Assembly: GCA_963745205.1 (NCBI GenBank)
Contig: CAVUWX010000016.1
Coordinates: 1 to 64,000, forward strand
Length of the DNA stretch: 64,000 bases
Source: Hyphomicrobium_A sp963745205
GTDB lineage: Bacteria > Pseudomonadota > Alphaproteobacteria > Rhizobiales > Hyphomicrobiaceae
Direction of reading: 5' to 3'
Part shown: positions 53,049 to 62,602 of the stretch, piece after piece
Position numbering within the stretch: the stretch's first letter is position 1
Layout of the letters: every line of letters begins with the position of its first letter
Position numbers and translations under genes: made by a program
Notes under the pieces: generated by a model
Databases searched by the model: none
Seen by the model: the letters and a program-made list of their open reading frames with translations, nothing else
What the model was told of the DNA's origin: nothing

Positions 53049-53819
53049 TCAGTGGGCCAGGATCTGCGACAGGAATTGCCGCAGCCGCTCCGACTTGGGC
53101 TTGCTGAAGAAGGCATCGGGCTTGGCGGCCTCTACGATGCGCCCCTGATCCATGAAGATGACCCGGTCGGCGACAGCGCGCGCAAACCCCATCTCGTGCG
53201 TGACGACAAGCATGGTCATGCCCTGGAGCGCGAGCTCGGTCATCACGTCGAGCACCTCTTTCACCATCTCGGGATCGAGCGCGCTCGTCGGCTCGTCGAA
53301 CAGCATGATGCGCGGGTTCATGGCGAGCGAGCGGGCAATCGCCACGCGCTGCTGCTGACCGCCCGAGAGCTGGCCCGGATATTTCTTCGCCTGCGCCGCG
53401 ATGCGCACGCGCTCGAGGAGCTGTATGGCGAGCTTCTCGGCCGCGGCGCGCGGCATCTTGCGCACCCACACCGGGGCAAGACACACGTTGTCGAGCACGG
53501 TCAGGTGCGGAAACAGGTTGAACTGCTGGAACACCATGCCGACCTCGGAGCGCACGGTCTCGATTCGGCGCAGGTCGTTGGTTAGCTCGTGCCCGTCGAC
53601 GACGATGCGGCCCTTATCGTGCGGCTCGAGACGATTGATGCAGCGGATGAGCGTCGACTTGCCGGAGCCGGACGGCCCGCAGATGACGATCTTCTCGCGC
53701 GGCGCGACGCGCAGCGACACGTCGTCCAATGCGTGGAAGTCGCCGTACCACTTGTGCACGCCCGACATCTCGACTGCCGGCGCCTTATCGGGTGCAGCGC
53801 TCGTTTCGGCCTCAGGCAT
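53049..53819 (-). CDS. aapP: Amino-acid ABC transporter ATP-binding protein AapP/BztD
   Basis: A 256-residue ATPase that powers the amino-acid importer. Walker A GPSGSGKSTLIR, Q-loop VFQQFNLFPHLTVLDNV, signature LSGGQQQRVAIARSLAM, Walker B IMLFDEPTSALDPE, and H-loop VVTHEMGFA are present. The N-terminal 15 residues are variable. In most rhizobia the order is aapJ-Q-M-P; here the ATPase gene is first on the minus strand, followed by J, Q and M. It lies 44 bases beyond the acetyltransferase gene. Confidence 0.94.
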   Translation of the reverse strand: MPEAETSAAPDKAPAVEMSGVHKWYGDFHALDDVSLRVAPREKIVICGPSGSGKSTLIRCINRLEPHDKGRIVVDGHELTNDLRRIETVRSEVGMVFQQFNLFPHLTVLDNVCLAPVWVRKMPRAAAEKLAIQLLERVRIAAQAKKYPGQLSGGQQQRVAIARSLAMNPRIMLFDEPTSALDPEMVKEVLDVMTELALQGMTMLVVTHEMGFARAVADRVIFMDQGRIVEAAKPDAFFSKPKSERLRQFLSQILAH

Positions 53820-53863
53820 GCCCCCTCCAGGTTCCCGTCATCATCGTCGCCCGAGGCGCGAGA

Positions 53864-54416
53864 TCAAGACGTTTCTGCCACGCCGAGCTTGCGGCCCAGG
53901 AATAAGAGCTCGCGACCATCGATGCTGGTGCGCGCAATCTCGGCAAAGCCATTGCGCGTGTAGAAGGTGACGTTGCGCGAATCGGCCGACGTCACGACGT
54001 GCATGCCCGGTGCGCCCGCGGCAAGCGCGTCGGTCGCGAAGGCGGCGATCAGCCTGCCGCCGATGCCGCGATTGCGGAATTGCGGCGCGAGGTTCACGTG
54101 CAGGTGCGCGGGAAACTCCCACGCGGCATTGGCGAACGCTTCGAAGCCAACGGGCTCCAAAAGCGACCCAACCAGATAGCCCGCCAGCGTCCCGTCGTCC
54201 GCAAGCGCGACGTAGGCGAACTGCGGCTCGGTTGCGAGGTATTTGCCGAGCCAGCGCGAGCGAAAGGCCGCGCGCTCCCCCTTTCCGGCAAAGGTCTTGG
54301 TGCCGCTCGAACTCGAAAAAGATGGCGTCGATCTCCGGCGTCAGCCGCTCTCTGTCCGGGATGCTGACCCAGCGGCGGATGACAACGTCGCGGGGACCAT
54401 CGAAAGTCGGCGCCAT
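53864..54416 (-). CDS. GNAT acetyltransferase, one +1 frameshift
   Basis: A 183-residue GCN5-type N-acetyltransferase after correction of one inserted base. The N-terminal half (VIRRWVSIPDRERLTPEIDA) and the acetyl-CoA-binding half are in different frames. The break lies near 54300, between FFEFER and KTFAGKGERAAF. The second frame gives AGYLVGSLL, the CoA loop QFRNRGIGGRLIAAF and the C-terminal FYTRNGFAEIART. Length is 3n+1. The acceptor is unknown. It may be co-transcribed with the aap genes. Confidence 0.75.
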
Positions 54417-54428
54417 GCTCGCAGCGCC

Positions 54429-54719
54429 CTACTGCGCGCAGCCGCGGTAGCGCTGCAGCCAATTGCGGTTGTTGGTCTCGATGGCGCGCTCCATCAACCA
54501 GCGGCAGCCTTTGATGCCACGGCTCTCGTCGCTATAGAAGCGCGGTGGGTAGGGCTGGCGCACGCTGTCGCTGTCCCTGCGAAAGGCCGGGATTGAGCGA
54601 AGCGTATTCGAATTGCGGGCGATGAAGCGCTGCTGGGCATAGCTGGACGGCGCCGCACTGGCCTCGGTGGCGGGCACGGTGCTCGCCATCACCAACAATC
54701 CTGCAAGCAAACGCCTCAC
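54429..54719 (-). CDS. Small secreted protein, 96 residues
   Basis: A 96-residue exported protein. GTG 54719 with GGAGG 8 bases upstream begins a signal peptide (RRLLAGLLVMASTVPATEASA). The mature part is rich in Arg, Tyr and Ser and ends with two cysteines in GCRWLMERAIETNN and RYRGCAQ that may bond. Resembles unnamed small proteins of Hyphomicrobiales. Function unknown. The acetyltransferase gene starts 12 bases beyond its stop. Confidence 0.7.
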   Translation of the reverse strand: MRRLLAGLLVMASTVPATEASAAPSSYAQQRFIARNSNTLRSIPAFRRDSDSVRQPYPPRFYSDESRGIKGCRWLMERAIETNNRNWLQRYRGCAQ

Positions 54720-54788
54720 CAGACCGCCTCCACAAACGCACCCACCTCATATGGGCTCGCGAGCGCAACATTGCGCGCCGACCGGACC

Positions 54789-55106
54789 TCAAGCGCGCGG
54801 CACCGAGCCATAATTGCGGCTGTAGGGCTCCGTCGGATCGTCGGGAACCCTTTGCGCGCGCAGCGGCGGCGGCCGCTGCGCCTCGATGCCGTCGTCCTCG
54901 ACTTCGACCGGAGGGCCCGCGCGTAGCCCCGCCATCTGGCCGGGCGCGCTTGCACCGTACCAGACGGGCGCTTGCGTTGTAGATCCAGTTGTACTGCACG
55001 CACCAAGCGCGTGAGAAAGGAGGAGCGCTGCAATCCAGCCCAGCGCTCCTGTTACTCTTGCCCGGGACTGGCCGGCACGCGACACCGACGAACGCAAAAG
55101 CGACAT
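54789..55106 (-). CDS. Small lipoprotein
   Basis: A 105-residue protein with a lipoprotein signal: a hydrophobic stretch WIAALLLSHALGAC whose LGAC is the lipobox, so cysteine 36 would be lipidated. The mature part is proline-rich with VEVEDDGIEAQRPP and the C-terminal PDDPTEPYSRNYG, an end pattern seen in many uncharacterised Hyphomicrobiales lipoproteins. AAAGG lies upstream of ATG 55106. Probably anchored in the inner or outer membrane; function unknown. Confidence 0.75.
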   Translation of the reverse strand: MSLLRSSVSRAGQSRARVTGALGWIAALLLSHALGACSTTGSTTQAPVWYGASAPGQMAGLRAGPPVEVEDDGIEAQRPPPLRAQRVPDDPTEPYSRNYGSVPRA

Positions 55107-55454
55107 GGGACAAACGCCTTTCACTGAACGCGACTGTCCCAATTCTGAACGCTTGGGGTTAATGCCGCCCTAAGCGCCGTCCGGATTTGACTAGCACTAA
55201 CCACTGGCTTGCTAAGCTGCCGCTATGACCCATCGCGACGAAGGCCGCCGCACACGGCCGAACCTGGCAGCTATCGTGCTCGTGGCCGCGGTGTAGTTCT
55301 CGCGCTTCGCGCGCGGATCTAAATCATCCGATGCATGACGCCGAGGGGCGGGCCGCACGGCTCGATTGCTTCGAGCGGCTCATAGAGCAGCGCTCAGGTC
55401 AGCATGACCTGTGCATCATCGGTGGGTTGTGGCGACGAGCAAGGCCCAGCGGCG
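55107..55454. other. Intergenic region with possible degraded small gene
   Basis: No intact gene is supported in these 348 bases. On the plus strand a 23-codon frame at 55225-55296 (MTHRDEGRRTRPNLAAIVLV, then a stop) looks like the beginning of a small membrane protein. A nearby different frame reads DAEGRAARLDCFERLIEQRS. They could be pieces of one decayed gene separated by two indels. This is judged by eye and weak. Confidence 0.25.
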
Positions 55455-55718
55455 TTAGCCCGCGCATGCGTCGTAGCGGTCCCACCACACCCGGCTAGCT
55501 GTCCTCACCGCGATGCTGTGCAGGCACGCACAATCACCGTAACCGCAGACCCTGTAATAGCGGACGGGATGCGGATTGGAATAGTATCTAGGCGCGGAGA
55601 ATTGAGGGAACGGCGCTGACCGTCGATGCGTCCATGCGCTGGCGGAGTCCGCCGCCGTCACAAGGGCCGTGGCGCTTGCGAGGCAGGCCACGAGTGCAGC
55701 CGCTTTCGATATCGCCAT
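55455..55718 (-). CDS. Small secreted cysteine-rich protein, 87 residues
   Basis: An 87-residue exported protein. GGGAGG lies 6 bases before ATG 55718. The signal peptide (AALVACLASATALVTAADSASA) spans about residues 6-28. The mature part is aromatic and cysteine-rich: FSAPRYYSNPHPVRYYRV, CGYGDCACLHSIAVRT, and VWWDRYDACAG, giving four cysteines. The arrangement suggests a compact disulfide-bonded peptide. No function is known. Between it and the MarC gene lies a space of about 116 bases. Confidence 0.72.
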   Translation of the reverse strand: MAISKAAALVACLASATALVTAADSASAWTHRRSAPFPQFSAPRYYSNPHPVRYYRVCGYGDCACLHSIAVRTASRVWWDRYDACAG

Positions 55719-55834
55719 GGAGAACCTCCCAGATTGCGCTGCCTGAGCCTGCAGAAAATAGCACGCTACCGTTAGAAAAGTACTCAGCGAGCGTTGCGAA
55801 AAGGCACCGGCTCGCACGAAATTTCGGGGTCGGG

Positions 55835-56467
55835 CTAGAGGCGCACGAGGCCGCTGGCGCCGATGCCGTTGAACGCCGCCTGCACGGCGATGCCGGCCAG
55901 CAGGATGCCGAACACGCGCATCAGCACCCGCTGCGCGGTGATGCCGATGACGTTGTTGAGCTCGTGGGAGAGCAGGAGCAGCGCGAGCGTTATCGCCATG
56001 ACGGCGCCGAGCGCAGCGAGCGTGATCGCGAGCCCCCACGGATTGCCGCCGGAGTTGGCCGCGAGCAGGATGCCGGCGCTCATCGCGCCAGGCCCAGCGA
56101 GCAGCGGCGTCGCTAAGGGGAACACGGCGATGTCGTCCTTCTTTTGCGCCTCTTCATCTTCGGGCTGGGTCAGCTTGAAGGCGCTCGTTGGCTTCGCGAA
56201 GATCATGTCGAGCGCGATCATCAACAGAATGATTCCTCCGGCCGTCTGCAGCGCCGGGATCGTCACGCCGAGCTCATCTAGCAACGGCTGGCCAAACAGC
56301 GTGAACACGAGCAGGATCGCGCTGGCGATGAGGGTGGCGCGCACCGCGATCGCCGCTCGCGCGCGCCGCGGCATCTTGGGGGTGAGGGTCGCGAACAGCA
56401 CGGCTGCCTCCACCGGACCGATGGTGGCGAAGAAGGTCGTGAAGGCTCTGAGTGCGGTCTCGATCAT
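55835..56467 (-). CDS. MarC family membrane protein (UPF0056)
   Basis: A 210-residue membrane protein of the MarC/UPF0056 family with six predicted helices. Visible family features: FATIGPVEAAVLFATLTP near the N-terminus, QTAGGIILLMIALDMIF, and AVFPLATPLLAGPGAMSAGI in the second half. The family was once tied to multidrug resistance, but that link has been withdrawn and the role is unknown. It reads alone on the minus strand, divergent from usg. Confidence 0.88.
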   Translation of the reverse strand: MIETALRAFTTFFATIGPVEAAVLFATLTPKMPRRARAAIAVRATLIASAILLVFTLFGQPLLDELGVTIPALQTAGGIILLMIALDMIFAKPTSAFKLTQPEDEEAQKKDDIAVFPLATPLLAGPGAMSAGILLAANSGGNPWGLAITLAALGAVMAITLALLLLSHELNNVIGITAQRVLMRVFGILLAGIAVQAAFNGIGASGLVRL

Positions 56468-56602
56468 TGAAGCTCGTGTATCGCGGGCTAGCCGCGCACT
56501 GGTGCCCGTTGTCAGCAGTCATTTGGCAAGGCTGCTAACACACTGGCCCGATGGAACAAATTCGTTGTGCTTGGGCTTGTCTCAATTATCATCCCTCAGC
56601 AT

Positions 56603-56627
56603 ATGCCGAGTCTCGACGGCTCGGCAT
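56603..56627 (+). promoter_or_regulatory. Inverted repeat in the leader of usg
   Basis: ATGCCGAG and CTCGGCAT flank a 9-base spacer, ending 35 bases before the usg start codon. It could be an operator or a leader hairpin. Confidence 0.35.
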
Positions 56628-56661
56628 CTGATCGGGGGATCTGATTTGGGGGACATTGAAG

Positions 56662-56931
56662 ATGGCCCAGACGGAATTTTGCGACCTGCTCCGAGGATAC
56701 AGCCTCACGACCGCTGAAATCCTCTACCGCCTGCCGGACCACCCGGCGCTCCTGCAGAGCTACATCTGGCAGGACTACGACCTTCACCCGCGCTTCCCCA
56801 AGCTCAAGGGCTTTCTCGATTTCTGGACGGAGAAGCTCGACGGCAAGCTGTTCAAGGTGACGATCGCCCACAGCAAGCTGCTCACACCCGCCGAGGTGCG
56901 CCTAGTCGGCGCCGAGTTCAAGGTGCACTGA
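56662..56931 (+). CDS. usg: Usg protein
   Basis: An 89-residue protein of the Usg family, found in alphaproteobacteria and first named for its place near tryptophan genes. It is recognised from LTTAEILYRLPDHPALLQSYIWQDYDL and FPKLKGFLDFWTEKLDGKL, followed by a conserved histidine in IAHSKL. Function unknown. No trp gene is near it here. Its 3' end overlaps the convergent DUF1285 gene by 14 bases. ATG 56662 is preferred over a TTG two codons earlier; GGGGGA lies upstream. Confidence 0.88.
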   Translation: MAQTEFCDLLRGYSLTTAEILYRLPDHPALLQSYIWQDYDLHPRFPKLKGFLDFWTEKLDGKLFKVTIAHSKLLTPAEVRLVGAEFKVH

Positions 56932-57526
56932 ACGGCTTTAGCTCACTGCTCATCGGGTAAAAGGTGCCCCGGCTCCACACGCCCGTGGCGGGACGGCCGT
57001 CGCGGCTCTCCTCAACGCCGAGCGCGACAAGGTCGAAGGTGAGCGCGCGCGTGAGCAGGGCCTCGAGCCGTCCGCGCACCAAGAGATAGGGCTTCAGCCC
57101 GCCGCCAGGCTCCTGCGCGGCGAACCGCAATGGATGCCCCGGACCGCAAGCGACGATATCTCCCGCGTTGGTCATGAACGTTAGCGCCTGTCCGCGGCTC
57201 TCGCCCTCGACCTCCACCATCACCGCCAGGAACGGCGCGTCCTCGACCGCCACGTCAACCTTCTCGGCGGGCGTGACGAGGTAGGTGCGCCCGTCCGCGT
57301 CCCTACGCAGCACACTGGCAAAAAGCCTCACCAGCGCCTCGCGCCGGATGGGGCTCTCCTGATAGAGCCAGACGCCGTCGGCACGGATCTTGAGGCCAAT
57401 GTCTCCGCAGTAGGGCGGCTGCCAGCGCTCCACCGGGGGATGTGCCCGACCGTGCGCCGGCTCAATCGCACCGGCGCTCGGCCCGCGGCTGACGCTTCTG
57501 CTGATCTTCGTGCCGTCCTTCGGCAT
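56918..57526 (-). CDS. DUF1285 domain protein
   Basis: A 202-residue cytoplasmic protein of the DUF1285 family. The family core begins PPVERWQPPYCGDIGLKIRADGVWLYQESPI near residue 30 and continues with RREALVRLFASVLRRD, YLVTPAEKVDVAVEDAPFLA and LVRGRLEALLTRA. The first 30 residues are basic, rich in Ser/Gly and likely disordered. Function unknown. Convergent with usg (14-base overlap) and divergent from moxR. Confidence 0.88.
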   Translation of the reverse strand: MPKDGTKISRSVSRGPSAGAIEPAHGRAHPPVERWQPPYCGDIGLKIRADGVWLYQESPIRREALVRLFASVLRRDADGRTYLVTPAEKVDVAVEDAPFLAVMVEVEGESRGQALTFMTNAGDIVACGPGHPLRFAAQEPGGGLKPYLLVRGRLEALLTRALTFDLVALGVEESRDGRPATGVWSRGTFYPMSSELKPFSAP

Positions 57527-57702
57527 CCGCGTCTCGCCTCAAATCCGTCCAACAGCCGGCATCAGGGCCTGTGACACCCTACCCCCCAAGTCTAACGTAA
57601 CATTCACTTGACCGGGCCGAACGCCCCCCTGATCGTTCACGTTCATATTTCCGCTATGCTGCCTACCGCCGCCCCCAAAACAGCCAAGCGAGCCCCGAGC
57701 CT

Positions 57703-58701
57703 ATGAGCACCCTCACCGAGACCCAAGCCGATATCGTCCCGCGCCTCGAAGCGGCGGCTGAGCGTGTGCAGCGAGCCCACAAGGCCGCCGCCTCCGTCAT
57801 CTTCGGCCAGGACGTCGTAATCGAGCGCTCGCTCATCACCATCCTTTCGGGGGGCCACGCCCTGCTGATCGGCGTCCCCGGCCTCGCCAAGACGCTGCTG
57901 GTCGAGACCCTCGGCAAGGTCCTGGGCCTCGACGCCAAGCGCGTGCAGTTCACCCCCGACCTCATGCCCTCCGACATCATCGGTTCGGAGGTTTTGGAGG
58001 ACGTGCCCGGCAAGCCGCGCGCCTTCCGCCTGGTGAAGGGCCCGATCTTCACCCAGCTCCTGATGGCGGACGAAATCAACCGTGCTTCCCCGCGCACCCA
58101 GTCGGCGCTGCTGCAGGCCATGCAGGAGCACCACGTGACAGTCGCCGGTCAGCGCTACGACATCCCGATCCCGTTCCACGTGCTCGCTACCCAGAACCCG
58201 CTGGAGCACGAAGGCACCTATCCCCTCCCCGAGGCGCAGCTCGACCGCTTCCTTCTGCAGATCGACGTGACCTATCCCGACGTGCTCGCCGAGCGGCGCA
58301 TGCTGTTTGCCACCACCGGCACGGACCAGACGCAGCTGCAGCGCGTGTTGAACGCCGACGAGCTCATGAGCATCCAGCGCCTCGTGCGTCAGATCCCCGT
58401 TCCCGACAAGGTGGTCGACGCGATCCTGAAGCTCGTGCGCGCGGCCCGTCCCGGCACCGGCGCCAGCGAGGAGACCGACCGCTTCGTCGCCTGGGGTCCC
58501 GGCCCGCGCGCCAGCCAGGCCTTGATGCTTGCCGTACGCGCCAAGGCGCTGATCGAGGGGCGCCTCGCGCCGTCCGTCGACGACGTGCTGGCGCTGGCCG
58601 ATCCCGTCTTGAAGCACCGCATGGCCTTGACGTTTGCCGCGCGCGCGGAAGGCCAGGACCTCGGCGCCATCATCTCCCGGCTCGTGGCGGGGGTGGAGTA
58701 G
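57703..58701 (+). CDS. MoxR-family AAA ATPase
   Basis: A 332-residue AAA+ chaperone-like ATPase. Walker A GVPGLAKTLLVETLG near residue 53, Walker B LLMADEINRASPRTQSALLQAMQE near 120, sensor 1 VLATQNPLEHEGTYPLPEAQ, and arginine fingers in LDRFLLQIDV context. MoxR proteins with adjacent DUF58 and von Willebrand-like genes act in assembling or activating protein complexes. It is the first gene of a tight run of four. Confidence 0.93.
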   Translation: MSTLTETQADIVPRLEAAAERVQRAHKAAASVIFGQDVVIERSLITILSGGHALLIGVPGLAKTLLVETLGKVLGLDAKRVQFTPDLMPSDIIGSEVLEDVPGKPRAFRLVKGPIFTQLLMADEINRASPRTQSALLQAMQEHHVTVAGQRYDIPIPFHVLATQNPLEHEGTYPLPEAQLDRFLLQIDVTYPDVLAERRMLFATTGTDQTQLQRVLNADELMSIQRLVRQIPVPDKVVDAILKLVRAARPGTGASEETDRFVAWGPGPRASQALMLAVRAKALIEGRLAPSVDDVLALADPVLKHRMALTFAARAEGQDLGAIISRLVAGVE

Positions 58702-58704
58702 GGA

Positions 58705-59676
58705 ATGGCGAACGCCGCCGAGCCTCGCCAGGATGCCGCCCGAGGCGCCGGCGTCCTGGGCCTGGAACGTGAGGCACTCGGTCTCGCCGATCGGCTGCCG
58801 AACATCCTGATCGAGGCCAGGCGCATCGCTCAAACGGTTGCACACGGCATCCACGGGCGCCGGCGCTCAGGCCCGGGCGAGACCTTCTGGCAGTTCCGGC
58901 AGTTCCAATCGAGCGACACCGCGCGCCAGATCGACTGGCGCCGCTCGGCCAGCTCCGACCACCTCTACGTGCGCGAGCGCGAGTGGGAGGCGGCACACAC
59001 CTTGTGGCTGTGGCCCGACCTGTCGCCGTCCATGGATTTCCGCAGCCACCTGTCGGCGACGACCAAACGCGAGCGCGCGATCGTGCTCATGCTGGCGGCG
59101 GCCGAGCTGCTCGTGCGCGGCGGCGAGCGCGTCGCCTTCCTCGGACTGACGCAGCCGACCGCGAGCCGCAAGGCGACCACGCGCATCGCCGAGGCGATCA
59201 TCACCAATCAGACGGCGCCGGCGCTGCTGGCGACGCAGCCGCCGAAGACGCATCTGACGCGCTTCTCCGGCGCGCTTCTGTTCAGCGACTTCCTCGACCC
59301 GATCGCGAGAACGCGCGAGCACATCGAGGCGCTCGCCGCCGACGGTGCCTCTGGCCACCTCGTCCAGATCCTAGACCCGGCGGAAGAGTCGCTGCCCTAC
59401 GAAGGGCGCACCGAGTTCCTGAGCCCCACCGGGGACGACCGCTGGGTCATCGACCGCGCCCAGAGCCTGCGCGCGCGCTACCGCCAGCGCTTCGAGGCGC
59501 ACCGCGCCGAGCTTGCCGCAATCGCCAAACGGCTGGGCTGGTCGTTCCTCGTGCACCACACCGATCGCCCGGCGTCCGAGCCGCTGCTGACGCTCGTCAT
59601 GCGGCTGCAGGGCGGCGGCGGCGATCACCGCTGGCAGGGGCACGACGCGCAACAGACATCCGGGGCCCGCCCATGA
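58705..59676 (+). CDS. DUF58 domain protein
   Basis: A 323-residue protein with a DUF58 core (GETFWQFRQFQSSDTARQIDWRRSASSDHLYVREREWE near residues 55-95) followed by a vWA-like part (LWLWPDLSPSMDF). Partner of MoxR in a widely conserved pair. GGAGTAGGGA lies upstream of ATG 58705, three bases after the moxR stop. Its stop overlaps the next start as ATGA. Its biochemical role is not known. Confidence 0.9.
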   Translation: MANAAEPRQDAARGAGVLGLEREALGLADRLPNILIEARRIAQTVAHGIHGRRRSGPGETFWQFRQFQSSDTARQIDWRRSASSDHLYVREREWEAAHTLWLWPDLSPSMDFRSHLSATTKRERAIVLMLAAAELLVRGGERVAFLGLTQPTASRKATTRIAEAIITNQTAPALLATQPPKTHLTRFSGALLFSDFLDPIARTREHIEALAADGASGHLVQILDPAEESLPYEGRTEFLSPTGDDRWVIDRAQSLRARYRQRFEAHRAELAAIAKRLGWSFLVHHTDRPASEPLLTLVMRLQGGGGDHRWQGHDAQQTSGARP

Positions 59677-62593
59677 GCTTCGGCGCGCTCGCCTTCCTCA
59701 ATCCGTGGCTGCTCGGCGCGCTCGCGACGCTGCCGATCATCTATTGGCTTTTGCGCACCGTCCCGCCGCGGCCGCGCCAGGTCACGTTCCCGCCGACGCG
59801 CATTCTCGTCGGGCTCGAGAACCAGGAGAAGACGCCGGCCAAGTCGCCGTGGTGGCTGACGCTGATCCGCCTGCTCGCCGCGACGCTCATCATTCTTGCG
59901 CTGGCTGAGCCGGTGCTGAACCCCTCGCGCGAGGCGGCGCTTGACGGCAAGGGCCCGGTTGCGATCCTCGTCGACAACGATTGGGCATCCGCCGCTCACT
60001 GGGGCGAGCGCCAGCGCATGATTGACCGCGTGATCGCGGAGGCCGAGAGCCACAACCGCGCCGTGGTGGTGGTGCCGACCGCCAGCGCCGCCAAGGCCGT
60101 GACCGCGCGCATCGAGGCTCCGGCCGAGGCGCGCTCCACCGCGGCCGCGCTCGAGCCGCAGCCCTTCGCACCCGACAGGCTCGCCGCCGTCAAGGCGCTC
60201 GAGACCGCGCTCGAAGGCGCCCCCAAAGGATCGCCCAGTGTCGTCTGGCTCAGCGACGGCATCGATCACGACGCCAAAGCGGCCGAGACCGCGCAGCGCC
60301 TCAAAGCTCTCGCACAGGACGGGACCTTCGCGATCGTCGCCGGCGACCGCGGCGACGAAGCCATCGGCATGTTCGCCGGCATCGGCCAGAGTGGCAAGTT
60401 GGACGCACGGCTCATGCGTGCCGGCGGTGGACCGCACAGCGGCTTCGTGCACGCCTACTCGGCGCGTGGCCAGCGCCTCGGTGAGACGCCGTTCTCGCTC
60501 GGTGCGGGCGATCCCTCCGCCACCGTCGCGCTCGAATTGCCGCTGGAATTGCGCAACCAGGTTGCTCGCGTCGAGATCGCCGGCGAGCGCTCGGCCGGCG
60601 CCGTGAGCTTGCTGGATGCGCGCTCCCAATGGCACCGCGTCGCGCTCATCTCAGGCGAAAGCCGGGAGCAGGCGCAGCCGCTCTTGGCGCCGCTCTACTA
60701 CATCGAGAAGGCGCTCGCGCCATTCTCCGAGCTCGTGAAGCCCAAGGGCTCCAATCTCGTCGCCGGCATCCACGATGCGCTGGCGCAGAACGCCACCGTC
60801 TTGGTGCTCGCCGACATCGGCACGCTCTCGGGCGAAGCCAAGAAGAAGGTGGAGGACTGGGTGAAGCGCGGCGGCATCCTCGTGCGCTTCGCCGGACCGC
60901 GACTCGAGAACGGCGGCGATGAGCTGCTCCCCGTTCCGCTGCGCGTCGGCGGCCGCACCCTCGGCGGCGCGCTCTCCTGGTCGACGCCGCAGCCGCTCGC
61001 CCCGATCGAGGACACGAGCCTCTTCGCCGGCATCCCCGTGCCGCAGGAGGTCACCGTCAACCGCCAGGTGCTGGCCGACCCGGCCATGCTCGGCCGCGAC
61101 GTCGATGTGTGGGCGCGGCTGCAGGACGGCACCCCGCTCGTTACCGCGCGCAAGCTCGGCCAGGGGCAGATCATCCTCTTTCACGTCACCGCCAACTCCG
61201 ACTGGTCGAACCTGCCGCTGTCGGGCCTGTTCGTGGAGATGCTGCGCCGCATCTCCGCACTCGGCGGCGGCGTCGCCGACGAGGGCGAGGCGAGCACGGG
61301 CGACGCGGGCAGCGCGGCTGCGCCGGAGACGCCGGCCGTGCTGGCGCCGCTACAGACGCTCGACGGCTATGGCGTCCTGAAGCCGCCGCCGCCGACCGCG
61401 CAACCCATCTCCGCCGCCAAGGTGCATGACATCGCCCCGAGCCTCGACCATCCGCCCGGCTACTACGGCGCCGCGTCCTCGCCGCGCGCGATCAACGTAC
61501 TCAATGCGAATTCCAAGCTGGCACCGCTGCCGCCGTTCCCGGCCGGCGTACAACGGCTGAGCTACGAGAGCGAAGGCGCCAAGCCGCTCAAATCGTGGCT
61601 CCTGCTCGCGGCCCTAGGGCTCTTGTTCGCCGACATCGCCGCTATAATCCTCCTGCAATGGGGCGCGGGCCTATCGCGCCGCATGCGGCGTGCGCCAGCG
61701 GCTGCCGTTGTCGTCGCCGCGCTGCTGTTCGCGCTTTCCGCCGTCCCCGCTTCGACGTCGCTCATGGCGCAGGAGATATTCTCAACGGCGAGACCGACGC
61801 CGAGGTCGTGCCGCCAAAGACGCCGGTCTCGCCCAGCGACCAGCGCGCGATGGATTCGACGAGCAAGGTCACGCTCGGCTACGTGCTCACCGGCAACGCC
61901 GAGATCGACGAGGTGAGCCGTCAGGGTCTCGATGGCCTCGGCCGCTTGCTCGCCGTACGCACCGCGGTCGAGCCCGGGCAACCCGTCGGCATCAACATCC
62001 TCACCGACGAGATCGTGTTCTACCCCGTGCTTTACTGGCCGGTGCTGCCCGATGCCGCCGCGCTGCCCGAGCCGACGCTCGCCAAAATCGACGCCTACAT
62101 GAAGCAGGGCGGGCTCATCGTATTCGACACGCAGGACTACGGCCGTGGCCTGCCGACCGGCGGCCCTCAGCTCGGCCAGGGTGAGAGCGCGCTGCAACGC
62201 ATCCTCGGCCGCCTCGACGTGCCCCGGCTCGAGCCGGTGCCGGAGAACCACGTCCTCACCAAGGCCTTCTACTTGTTGCGCAACTTCCCCGGCCGCTGGG
62301 ACGGCGGACAGCTATGGGTCGAGGCCCAGGACACCAGCGCAAGTCAGGACCAGGTGCGGCGCGCGCGCGTCTCCGACGGCGTCACCTCGATCATCGTTAC
62401 GCCCAACGACTTCGCGTCCGCCTGGGCGCTCGATGAGCAGGGGCGGCCGCTCTATCCGACCGTCGGCGGCGGCGAGGACCAGCGCGAGATGGCCTTCCGC
62501 ACCGGCATAAACATCGTGATGCATGCGCTCACCGGAAACTACAAGGCGGACCAGGTGCACGTGCCGGCGCTGCTGGAACGGCTCGGGCAATAG
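59673..62593 (+). CDS. DUF4159 domain membrane protein, one -1 frameshift
   Basis: A large membrane protein of about 973 residues once one missing base is restored. N-terminal BatA-like helices (LNPWLLGALATLPIIYWLLR and LIRLLAATLIILALAEPVL) are followed by a vWA-like region, a glutamine-amidotransferase-like part, then near residue 650 two helices, and a C-terminal DUF4159 domain (VTLGYVLTGNAEIDEV to NIVMHALTGNYKADQV). Near 61775 the frame shifts by -1: after SLMAQE the text has GATATT short by one base, and the rest, DILNGETDAEVV onwards, runs in another frame to TAG 62593. The length is 3n+2, as one deletion predicts. Confidence 0.83.
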
Positions 62594-62602
62594 GGACGCG
62601 GC

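Noticed and set aside
58983..59672. Upstream extension of the DUF4159 frame opposite to the DUF58 reading
   Set aside because: The real start is ATG 59673 overlapping the DUF58 stop; the extension is Arg-rich shadow sequence.
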